From NCBI GenBank assembly GCA_947561715.1, contig OX387205.1:10297001-10361000 (forward strand): 64,000 nucleotides of DNA. Reading direction: 5' to 3'. The notes under the pieces are model-generated. The model was not told the origin of the DNA and ran no database searches. It worked only from the letters and a program-made list of their open reading frames with translations. Made by a program: the position numbers and the translations under genes. This DNA comes from Ascidia mentula (lineage: Eukaryota > Chordata > Ascidiacea > Phlebobranchia > Ascidiidae). Of the stretch, positions 1-12,200 are shown in pieces; positions within the stretch are counted from its first letter, which is position 1; each line of letters opens with the position of its first letter.

Positions 1-684
1 CGTTCTGACAAGTATGGTGGGTGACGTTAGAATTGGGGCACAGTCGCCCGAGAACGTCATCGTCGTTGCACGTGCAAGCGTAGTCAACGCAGCAAGGCTG
101 GGGAACGCCATCGTGCAAAGCGACAGCATGTTCGTAGCCAGAGTGGCAGTTCTGATCTTCATATTGCTGCAATGTAATACAATCTTGTTTGGGATCGTTG
201 ACAACTGTCATGTTGTGGCAAGATAGTGGGTTGTTTAGATCCTGTCTCAGGTTGGAGCACAGCTTGGTAACCACGCAGCCGTATTGGTCTGTCAAATGGA
301 CGTCCGAACCACGGTCTACTAAAGTGCCGTTCGCAAGTTCGCAGGAATCGCAAGAGCATTTGAAAAGAGGGCATGTTGAACCGGACTCTCTAACATCTGT
401 GGGTATGTACCCGTCAGCGCAATCTGGTATTGGACTTTCGCACACACAGTTAAAGAGTATGCAGCAGATGTGATCTGGATCTTGCGAGCCAGGGATGTGT
501 TTCACCATGCTGTTTTCTCCAGTGCAATTCTGCAGTGCTCGTTCATGGTCCGGGCATTCTTGATAAATGGTATCAGTGTTTTCGGTACAGCCACAGGTGT
601 GGCATTTGTTGCCAACAGGAACCGATATTTCCGCTATTTCCTTACAAATGGGTTCCTCTGAGGAATAAGTTGGTTCATCGCACA
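1..684 (-). CDS. Gene A exon 67 (partial at window edge): VWC-like modules
   Basis: The exon starts at 684 after a CTAC-rich acceptor (TTTTTTTGTAG) and stays open to base 1. It holds a VWC-like series: [67 protein letters not shown], and [15 protein letters not shown]. The layout resembles the long VWC exons of gene B (46724-48621, 40812-42302), so gene A probably continues with more such modules and perhaps a CTCK domain outside the window. Confidence 0.82.
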
Positions 685-3251
685 CTACAAAAAAAACAAC
701 AACAAAATTAAATGTGGTTGTTTTACATAAAAAGGACAACAAATGCAAAATTACATGGAAAAAACAAGGAAATGCCATTAAAAACAACCAGCAAGTATGG
801 AACTGTCTAAATAATAAGCTCACCGCATGTGTAGTTCGCACAGCAAGGGTCGGTCGAAGTCGCATCCACGAGTATTTCATAGTATTGGCATTCAGCGTTA
901 AATTCCTCCCTAGTCTTACAATGATTCTTGGGGTTGTAGTTTTCTTCCATCAGAAAGCAATTGGTTTTGGGGTCCCGTTTTCTCGTACAAACGTGATCCA
1001 CTCCGCAACTGTCTTCGTCCGGAAGAATCGCATGGTCTCCAGGCTAAGAATTTTGTACGGAACATTTATCACAAGGTACGATAATCCGATGACGTGACAG
1101 CAAAAAGCACTGAAAGATGCGAATTTTTTTGTCCTGCGGCAATCACTATCAGTTAACTACGCCAATAAGTGTGTTGGAAAACTCATTGGTGGAGTAATTT
1201 ACATATTAAAATTAGTTTGTTAGTCCCATTAGTTATTATAATATAACAGCTGTATGTGAAATTACCTCAATGAAACTTCCATTGGGGAAAAAGCAACCTG
1301 CACAAACCAAGGTCGGACAGCAGCCAGTATGGTCAACAACGTATCCGGGTAGTTTTGGCACTTCAGGGCAGCTTCGTTTGGTCGGTTTGAAACAGTGGCT
1401 TCCATTGATGTATTCATATGGATAGCACTCGTAGGTTCGGACGCACCCTTCGCTGTCTGTCTCGTTCCAAACGTCAAAATGAATTCTCCTTCTGTTGCCA
1501 TCCCCATCGAGACAGGAGTTACATATGCAGTATTCATAAAGGCATCCGCACTCATCCGTTCCAGTAGCAGTTGTTTCGTAATCCCACTCGCATTCGACTG
1601 TTCGAGTAGGTCCACATACTTTACAAGTGCAGTTGTAGTCTGGACAACACTTGTCATCGGTATATGTTGTCACCAATTCTCTCAAGGTGTCGTTCTCGCA
1701 CTTATCGTATGCTTCTTGGTAGCCATGACAATGTTCCATGTGCAGATCAGTGTTGTTGTTGCAAGCTAAATGTAGCTTGTTATGAAAATGTATTTAACAC
1801 GAAAACCAAGCTTAACTTAAACATGGTTTTACAAATATAAGTGTTTTGGACAGGTTGGTTCACGCAGAGCAATAAACTAATTGTTAAACTTTCGTGAAAG
1901 GACCAAAGGCAATGTGACTTAATAGTCGTATTCCATATATACATATATATAACATTTTACTGAAAAGTATTTTCGCAGCAAAATGTACATGTTTACAACA
2001 CAATATACACCTAATTGGGCATTTTTCTTAACTTACTGCAAGTGTAGTTTTTGCAACACGGATCTGAGGAAGTAACTTCAATGAGGTTTTCATATTTCTG
2101 GCATTCATTTGCGAACTCATCCTCGGTTTTGCAATAGTTCCTTGGATTGTGATTTTCCTCCAAGATATGGTATGAATTAGGGGCGTGACGATCGTCCGTA
2201 CACAAATACTCAACACCGCATCCACCTTCATCCGGTATGGTCACTCTTTTTCCGGGCTGGTGAAGGTATTGCAAAAATTAGCATCACCGAGCAAAATATA
2301 TCGATTGGATGTTCGACATGCATAAGAATGTCTTAAATTATGTCGCTCAGTCACAAGAGTGGCAAAAATATACGTTGTTAACTATAAAGTTTAGTCAAGA
2401 TTATTTCAACATAAAAATTGGTACGCGTGGTTGTTATGACGGAATAACTTTGTGTGCAGCATTAACAATAATAAAATTTTCTGTTTTGTATTTGTCGTAT
2501 AACTGTTTGCTTATAACCGAACAACTAGAAGTGGGAATTTGTATGAGTTAATGCAAGGTAAAATCCAACGTGCGTTAAAACGCGCTGCATATCTACCTCG
2601 ATATAACTTCCGTTTGGTAGAAGACATACTGGGCAATCAGGTTTAGGACAACAACCTGACATGTCTGCAACACAGCCAGTTGGCAGCGTTATTTCAGGGC
2701 AGCTTCGTTTGGTCGGTTTGAAACAGTGGCTTCCATTGATGTATTCATATGGATAGCACTCGTAGGTTCGGACGCACCCATCGCTGTCTGTCTCGTTCCA
2801 AACGTCAAAATGAATTCTCCTTCTCTTGCCATCTCCATCGAGACAGGAGTTACATATGCAGTATTCGTAAAGGCATCCGCACTCATCCGTTCCAGTAGCA
2901 GTTGTTTCGTAATCCCACTCGCATTCGACTGTTCGAGTAGGTCCACATGATTTACAAGTGCAGTTGTAGTCTGGACAACACTTGTCATCGGAATATGTCG
3001 CCACCACTTCTCTCAAGGTGTCGTTCTCGCACTTATCGTATGCTTTTTGGTAGCCATAACAATGTCCCATGTGCAGATCAGTGTCGTTGTTGCAAGCTTA
3101 GGTTATGAAAACGTATTAAACACGGAAACCAAGCTTAACTTAAACATGGTTTTACAAATATAAGTGTTTTGGACAGGTTGGTTCACGCAGAGCAATAAAC
3201 TAATTGTTAAACTTTCGTGAAAGGACCAAAGGCAATGTGACTTAATAGTCG

Positions 3252-3283
<32 letters not shown>

Positions 3284-6200
3284 GTATACAATTTTACTGA
3301 AAAGTATTTTCGCAGCAAAATGTACATGTTTACAACACAATATACACCTAATTGGGCATTTTTCTTTACTTACTGCAAGTGTAGTTTTTGCAACACGGAT
3401 CTGAGGAAGTAACTTCAATGAGGTTTTCATATTTCTCGCATTCATTTGCAAAATCATCTTCGGTTTTGCAATAATTCCTTGGGTTGTGACTTTCCTCCAA
3501 GATATGGTATGAATTAGGGGCGTGACGATCGTCCGTACACAAATACTCAACACCGCATCCACCTTCATCCGGTATAGTCACTCTTTTTTCAGGCTAATGA
3601 AAATATCGCCAAAATTAGCATCACCGAGCAAAATATATCGATTGGATGTTCGACATGCATAAGAATGTCTTAAATTATGTCGCTCAGCCACAAGAGTGGC
3701 AAAAATATTCGTTGTTAACTATAAAGTTCAGTCAAGTTTATTTCAACATAAAAATTTGTACGCGTGGTTGTTATGACGGAATAACTTTGTGTGTAGCATT
3801 AACAATAATAAAATTTTCTGTTTTGTATTTGTCGTATAACTGTTTTTTTATTACCGAACAACTATAAGTGGGAATTTGTATGAGTTAATGCAAGGTAAAA
3901 TCAAATGTGCGTTGCACCAGTAATGATTCAAACGCGAAACATATCTACCTCGATATAACTTCCGTTTGGTAGAAGACATACTGGGCAATCAGGTTTAGGA
4001 CAGCAACCTGACATGTCTGCAACACAGCCAGTTGGCAGCGTTATTTCAGGGCAGCTTCGTTTGGTCGGTTTGAAACAGTCGCTTCCATTGATGTATTCAT
4101 ATGGGTAGCACTCGTAGGTTCGGACGCACCCATCGCTGTCTGTCTCGTTCCAAACGTCAAAATGAATTCTCCTTCTCTTGCCATCCCCATCGAGACAGGA
4201 GTTACATGGGCAGTATTCGTAAAGGCATCCGCACTCATCCGTTCCAGTAGCAGTTGTTTCGTAATCCCTCTCGCATTCGACTGTTCGAGTAGGTCCACAT
4301 ACTTTACAAGAGCAGCTATAGTCTGGACAACACTTGTCATCGGAATATGTCGCCACCACTTCTCTCAAGGTGTCGTTCTCGCACTCATCGTATGCTTCTT
4401 GGTAGCCAGGACAATGTGCCATGTGCAGATCAGTGTCGTTGTTGCAAGCTAAAAAAAATGCAGTGTCGTTGTTACATGCTAATCATAACAAATAGGTGTA
4501 ATATGTTGTACACATTTCGCGTGTATAGTTTTAATAAAAAGGAAAACACGTACAGGTCTAATATTCGGTGTGAAAAAAAAGCATTGGATGTGAGTAACAA
4601 AATCTAAACCTAAGGTTAATGCAAAGAAATTCAAAGGATTGGACGGTATCAAAAATGTCGCCATTCAATTTAAATAAGAAACTGATGATGTCGACAATAA
4701 GTAAGCGAAATCGATTTCTCTAGACTAATAAATCAGCAGACATCTATCATATGCTTATCACCATATGGGGATAAATATCTGCAGTCTAATTTATTACTTG
4801 ATGGGCGTTGGCTCGTTTTTCTGTAAGATTTATTGAAACCTACCGCAGGAATAGTTTTTGCAGCATGGGTTCGACGATATCACCTCCGTCGAATTTTCAT
4901 ACAGTTGACACGTGGCCGGCGGTGTGCAGTGGTCTCTAGGATTAGAATCTTCTTCCAGGGCATAACATGAATTTGTTGCTGGTGGTTTAACGTTGGTACA
5001 CAAGTACGTCACACCGCATCCACCGTCATCGTCAATTACAACTTTGCTTCCACGCTTGAAACGATATAAAATTAAGTTTAAAAGTTATCTAAATTTTTCG
5101 CGGGCTAAATTAAAGGTGTCCGGACTAGGTTGTGAAAATAATATCGCACAGGACTATAAATCCGCAACACCTTTGGTGTAATTAACCTAGCGACAGTTTT
5201 TTTGCAGTTACGGAAGAAGCTGTAACAAGGATTTTACATTACTCTTAATAAATCGTCGAAATTGGACTGAAAAACACATTTTTGACGAGGATGATTATCA
5301 CATATTCAGAACATAAACATTCCATACTCACCAGAGTAACACCTGCTTCCGAAAAGCAAGCATCGCACTCTATCGCTGGGCAACACATGGTCGACTCGTT
5401 GTAGACAAGTCTATAACCTTCAGGTACCGGCAGTACATTGTAGTCCGGATCGCAAGGTGTCAGTACACACTGGTGAACGTCGCAGCAGTTTTCACACTGC
5501 TGGAAATCAGACTCCGAGCTGCGGTTGTAAGTGACGAGGTGGTGGCAACGATCGCACTCCGGGGCTTTAGGGCATAATTCTTGATTGCAAACGCATTCGC
5601 TCTCGAGCGGGCAACCGCAGCTGTCTTGCTTGGTGACTGAGAGAGGAACAGGTTTAGTACACTTGGTCCGGATTAGGGATTTAACAGTTTTTCAACACTA
5701 TGTGTTGATCATCTTTTAATTCAAATTACTCGCAAATACACAAATGGCTAGATTGATACAAAACATTATCTCGAAACAATTCAACCTTCTTCCAGCGGTT
5801 CGGAAAGGATTCTCTCCTTTTTTACTTATCAGTTTTTCTTCAACAATTTACCTTCGACCTTGCAACCCAAAGAGTTGGTACAGTCGGGTTTGGTGAAATT
5901 GCAAGACTTTGGACATGGACAAATTGGGCATTCAAAACCATCCAGATACTGCAGATACGGCTCGTCGCAACGCGTTTTATTCGGATACGTGCAATTGCAG
6001 TATTCTGTGGGGCAGCATGCATCCCTAGGGCTGTCGTAGTATCTCTTAACTCCTTCGGATCCACAATTTACTGGATCGCAGATCGGACATTCTGTCAAAA
6101 AAACGACATCACTTTTTGAGTAAGGATCTCTGGTGGAAACATGACGATATTTAACACTTTGACTCACGGCATTCATACTCCTGACAACATCCTGAGCTAG

Positions 6201-9200
6201 GAACTGCAACTGCAAACTGGCCAGTCATGTTGCAATAGATCTTCTCGTACTGCTGTTTGGAAAGACATGTTGTGCTCTGGTTGTTGGAAACGAATGTTTC
6301 GAAACAGGAATACTGGCCCGCTATTCTGGAGTGTAGACATTGTACATCATACTCGCATGCGCTTTCGTCAACGAACTTGAAGGTGTCGCCAGGGTTTAAA
6401 AATCGAGTTGATGGACGTGTGTAGGAAGTTTCACGGCCGAACCATGTGCATTTGGTGCAGTTGCACTTGTAATCAGAACAGCAGTCCTCGGGTTCTTTCA
6501 CGTCGATCGAATCCCACCCTTGATCACAAGAGGGTGCCGTGTTGTTACAATCGTTACAAATGCATTTCCATTCAGGACAACACGGGTTTGAACCGGTTCC
6601 GGACGGCTCCTTAACCATCACCACCTTCCGGTCAGATCGTGCGGAACAATTGGCGTGGCTCTCGTTGTAGCTGGGACACTCTGATTCTAGTCTGGACATG
6701 TCGGTTGTACAGTTGCAAGAAGGTTCTTCGTAACATCTCGAGGTTAGAGTCGGCACTGCAATGCTTACTCCACCCGGGTAGTTACACTCAGCTGGCTGGG
6801 GAATGGCGCTTTCGTTGCACGCTAAAAAAACAATTTTCTATGGAAATCCGTTTTGGAAGGATACCCAAAAATCTATATAAGCATTGTTGATATATCTGTT
6901 GCATAGTAATTATACCAATACCACTTCGTCTAGAGTCTGGGTATTTCTTCATGCTGGACAATTGTAAGGTTTATATAGAAAAGACAAACCTGAAAATCAA
7001 CTTGTTTTGAATAAAGACATTTAAAAAATCTTACTGCACGTGTAGTTGTCACAGCATGGGTCAGACGATGCAACAGAAATGAGATATTCGTCATGATAAC
7101 ACTCTGCTTTGTATTGCTCGACGGTTTTGCACTTGTTGCGAGGGTTGAAGAATTCCTCTAGTACGTGGCAAGAGTTGGTGTACTGCATGTCTGAGCAGAT
7201 ATGTTGGACTTGGCAACCTCCGTCGTCCAGAAAAAACTCTTTTCCTCCCGGCTGCAAAATTGGATCACTTTTAGAATGGGGGTAAATCGTTTATAGGTAA
7301 AAACACAGCAAGGCTAATGGTTTAAAACGATCGTTTCGTAGATAAAAATTAAATTTGAGATATTCCCAAACTATCTCTTCTTCGTATGCGCTTTTATTAT
7401 GACATCAAAGATACAATTTTCGCAATCGGCCACTTACCCACACTACAGTTTCAGTCTCGGCATGAATGCAGGCCGCGCACTTGGGGTACGGACAGCATTC
7501 TCCTTCCATCAATACGTGCCCCGCGGGGAGATCCAAATTTCTCCAGTCGGGTACGCAAGGGTCAAGCACGCAAGTGGAAGTGTTGCAGCATGTATTACAT
7601 ACGTCTGGATCCGGGGTAGGAGTAATAATTTCGACGCTCGAGCAGTTTCCGCATTCCTTTGGTGGTGGACAGTTGACGGAGTTGCACTGGCATTCGACCT
7701 CATCCTCGCATCCACACTTGTCGTAGCTTAGAACCACTGTTTTCAACAGACAGTTTTGTTTATCATTTACGCGCATCTGTAATGTCGCTATTAAGGTTTT
7801 CGAATGTATAGCTAAAAGTAATGAAAAATTCGTGATTTGTGTTCCTAATGAAAAATGTTATCAAAAAGTATACGCTTTGCGTGAGATGTAAAAACGTCAC
7901 TGCCTTTTAATTTTACTTCAAAACAAACGTACCTCTCTCGCAAGCCGCTGTGGGACAATCAATTTCTTTGCGTCGACAGTCTTGACAACCTGACCACAAG
8001 CACGAAACCGTTCAACCGTGAATTGTTTTACAAAAAAATACTCTCATACTTAATTCATAGTTTACTGTAAAACAACTTACATTCGGCTAGCACACATTCG
8101 TCTGAACCCTCTCTCTTCAAAACGTAGCCTTCATCGCAAAAGCAACCGCTCACGAAGGGGTCACTGCTGCACTTTATTGGCGACATAAAGTTTTGGCACG
8201 TTTTCTTCTGCCTGCACTCACGCACGCACTGCTTGTACACCTGACCTTCAGCCGGACACAGTGGTTCTAAAAACGGAAGTTTAAGTTAACACGAAACCAA
8301 TTGTAAGATATGCAAAATTTGTATTGGTTTTGATTGCGTTAATTCGAGTTTTGTAAAAACGCAACATTATAAGAAAGCTGTTTTTTAAACATATGTAACC
8401 GCAGCAACAACTCGCCAAACATAATAAGCGTATGATAAGCAAAGTGGAGCCAATAATATGAATTGTGTAAGCTGCATACAGATTCGACCTGTAAGGCCTC
8501 ATCAGTGCAGCTGTTGTGACTATCCGTTTGGTCACCAGCTGCACTGACGAGAGCCATCTGTATGCAGCTTACACAATAGTAAGCGTAGTTTAAATAAAAT
8601 GCAAAGAAAAAACAGGAAAAACAGGTCAATAAAGTTACAAACTTCGTATGTATACAAATAAAAATAAGAGTTAGTACTTGGGCAGTCCAAGGCATCTCTC
8701 CACTTTATGCAGACTCCTTTGTCTTGGCACAATTTTGCCAAAGTTTCAACAGCACTTGAGTTGCAGATGCTTTCCTGAAAATAGCCAAGGTACGACTAAA
8801 TTAAACATCATTATAATGCATACACTATATAGGCCTGTACGTGACAAAAGTGCTTCCAAATCACTGCATCCTCGAACTCAGTAATGAGCTATTTGTACTG
8901 AGGGGTTCTTTTAAAGTGTTTTTTCCATTTCATGAACAGCTTGGTTTGACTACACTTTTACAAAAGTATACACCTCCCTTTATCTTTCGCACGCATCAAA
9001 ACCAACAAACAAGAGTTAGGCAGTATAAAACTATACTTTATGAGTGGCTTTAAATACATTTTAATTAAAATCTATGTAAAATTAGTGGCCATAGCATCGC
9101 TTTCGTCAAACTTTGTACTTTTTTTAAGGGTTTATGTGCAAGTTGGTTTGCATCTGTTATATCCAATTTCCTCCACTTACCGGGTCTTCAACCAAACAAG

Positions 9201-12200
9201 CCGCCATAGTGTCCGTTACGCAACCTTGAGAGAGAGGTGTCACATCAATTAATGCAGCGCATTCCTCAAAAGTGGCGGAGTTGATTATTTCGCAGGTTCG
9301 GTTGGCGATGTCGCAGCATGGAATGCTATTGGGTTACGCAAACATAATTAGTTAAAGATGTAATTGTGAATGGTCGAAGATTAAACCATGTGTCCAAAGA
9401 AATATATTTCATTATTGCAGTGACAGTAATAACTTACATGTAAGCTTATATCAAAAACTCTGGACGGGTGACCTTAAAACAAGTGAACTTTCGAAACAAT
9501 ACAGTATCAAAAGCTTATACCCAAAGTGTGAAAAGCGTATTTACTCGTAATCAATTTCGTCAATTTTTCAGTTTTTTTTCGCTCTGTGAAGGGGACAAAC
9601 CTCGTGTTTGGACAGGATGGTGGCAGTTCGGGCCCAGGGCAGTATGTCGTATCCTCATCAGGTACATCTACGTGCCAACTGTAGCCAAAGTCGGTCTCAT
9701 TCGCCCTTAACTTTCGTTCAGGTCCTTCGAAGTCGTCTAACTTGTCCAAGGAGCAAGAACCTGCAACCAGAAGATTGTTTTTAAATTGGATAATATTGAA
9801 ACACGACTGCAATATCTATACTTTCAAAGTTTGTCGAGGTTTTCTCGAGTATTTAGTATTTGCATTATAATAATGTTGGGAATTGTAACTGTTTTGTAAC
9901 TAGAACATTATTGCCTTGTAGTGTTACGGGACAAACGTTAAGAAAACCGTTGGAAACAGAAAGGCAAAAACGTACCACAAAGCCCAACAGTTTTGTTGAA
10001 GAACCTTGTTAAGGGAAGGTAGACGATACTGTATGGATAGTAGCCACTCCCGTCGTATTGTACAGTCAGTCTAACCTCGGGAATGGTAACCGTTACAACC
10101 TGGCCTTCTACAGTGACCTTCAGACCGCCTCCCTCCCAGGGCAGCGCAGGTACAGAGGTTCCGTTAACGAAAACCTGTTAAAGCGTGGTGAGCACTGTAT
10201 AGTAAATGATCGTAAAGTTATGGATATTTTTGAATACTCTACTAACCGACTGGTGAAGACTTCTACCCAGTATGTGATACAACATCACAAGTGTGCCATC
10301 CCATTCCACGTACAAACGTTTCAGACACGAAACGTCAGGATTTGAATGCTTGCAACCCGAGTTGTCTCTGCATAACAAACAAACTGTTACATCTTGTATT
10401 GCATTAAATACCGTGTTTTCGTACATGAAGGTAGGGATTGTTTAATTTTGATTGTCGGAAAGTTAGTGTTTGTGACATTGGGAATAGCTAAGAACAATGA
10501 AACTACACTTGTTGAACATAACCATTTTTGTGACTTACGCATAAATGTGTAGGCGGTCGGACGTTCTGTATTTGACGAGGGTGTAGTGACAGCGTCCCAT
10601 AAAGTCATAAAACAAATTGTCGAATGTATAGTAATGAGGATCTCCGAAAGCAATGCACACACCTTTAAAAACAGAATAAACATGTTGTATTTTTGTATTA
10701 AACTCATTGGTTTCTTTTAAATTTAAATACAACTACATAGAGCAATATGAAAACAAATTGTAATAATATATATTCTAGACTAGTGTTTACTAATGTTTCA
10801 TTATATTCTTTTTTTTTGCTTTTTTTTTTTTTTTTTTTTTGCAAAAATGTGCCGCAAGTGTTTTTAAACATATCAACGACAAAAGTACAGTGAGTGACTT
10901 TGAGTTCATTAATCAGGTAACTACTGTCTGTTTACAATCTCAAATAATCGCCACTAATTCATATGCTGTAAAAGTAAACAACAAAATAACATACATTCGC
11001 ACTGGTAGATTGGACAACACGTATCGTCGGGGTTTTCAACTGTGTAGGGCCAAGTTCCTTCGGGACAAGTGGGAACTTCGTTGGGACAAGTTATCTGTTC
11101 TTCTACTACCGAACAATGACAACCTTCGCAGTGGCAATATCGCACTTGGCAAGTTCCCTCGTTCCACATATCGCCATCCTGCTCCAATGTTATAAAATGC
11201 ATTGAATGTTGGGATAGGGAAAACGTGTTTTATACGTCCTTAGATACCAACAGATGAAGTATTCCAGATGCAGACAATGTTTGAAATTATGGACCTTAAT
11301 TGAATAGAACAGACCAAGCATGTGCACTACGCACATAACAATGTTTTATTGCTTTTACACGATGAGTCAAAAAATTGATTTTCTGGTACTTCAGACTAAC
11401 TTTAAGGTAAGCCCGTACCGTGTATAAAGTGCCTTCATCTTCGCACATAGGAGCGCAGCAAGAGTTGTTGCAGCAACCCGAAGTTTCAACAAACAGATCT
11501 TCGTTGTGCAGCATTACCTCGGTAGATAAGCACATGGTCGGAGCGATTGGACACTTGGTGGCGTTGCAGGTGCAGCTGACAAAGGACAAAACTGATATGT
11601 CAGCCAGAGAGCGGGCGATTGTCAACATCGGTCTAATCGCTCGACCCATTTTCGAAGGGGAAAACCAGATCGAGATTTTTCACCAGAATAACAACTCGGG
11701 TACGAATACCGGTTCGATACAAAATGATATATAAGCCTGGGTAAATTTAATTTTGCCGAAAATATATGGAGTCTGACTTAACTGAGCCCAACGATGATAT
11801 ATATGCAAGGGGAGATCCGCATGTACTTACTTGTTTTCGTTGCAACAAGCGTCTATTGGGTAAAGAGTTGCGTCTTCGTAATACTCGCATGATCGTGGTT
11901 GCATGCAGTAACGTCGTTCGTCTTCAAACACACGCACTGTTGGACACTCTACCCCGTTACTTGCACAAATCTGAGAAGAGAGGCGAGCTTCTTGAAAACG
12001 GACCAAAGAGGAGAAAGTTATACGTTACTTACATCTGTAACACAATCGTCGTCTGTCCTGTTCCACATTTGGCCATTTTGTTGGAAACTTCCGTCATCAA
12101 GTTCGCAATGAGTACAAACGCAGTCGAACACGTGACAGCATGGATCATCCGTGTTCACCTATTAAGCACAAAGAAAACTCTTTGCCATAAACCCCCTATC

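Noticed and set aside
714-1097. Plus-strand frame of 127 codons
   Set aside because: It is mostly the antisense of gene A exon 66 (824-1043), which has a matched paralogue in the neighbouring copies.
4680-4720. Third hammerhead-like core (CTGATGATGTCGAC... GCGAAAT)
   Set aside because: The spacing and the lack of a pairing stem II before GAA do not fit the hammerhead core.
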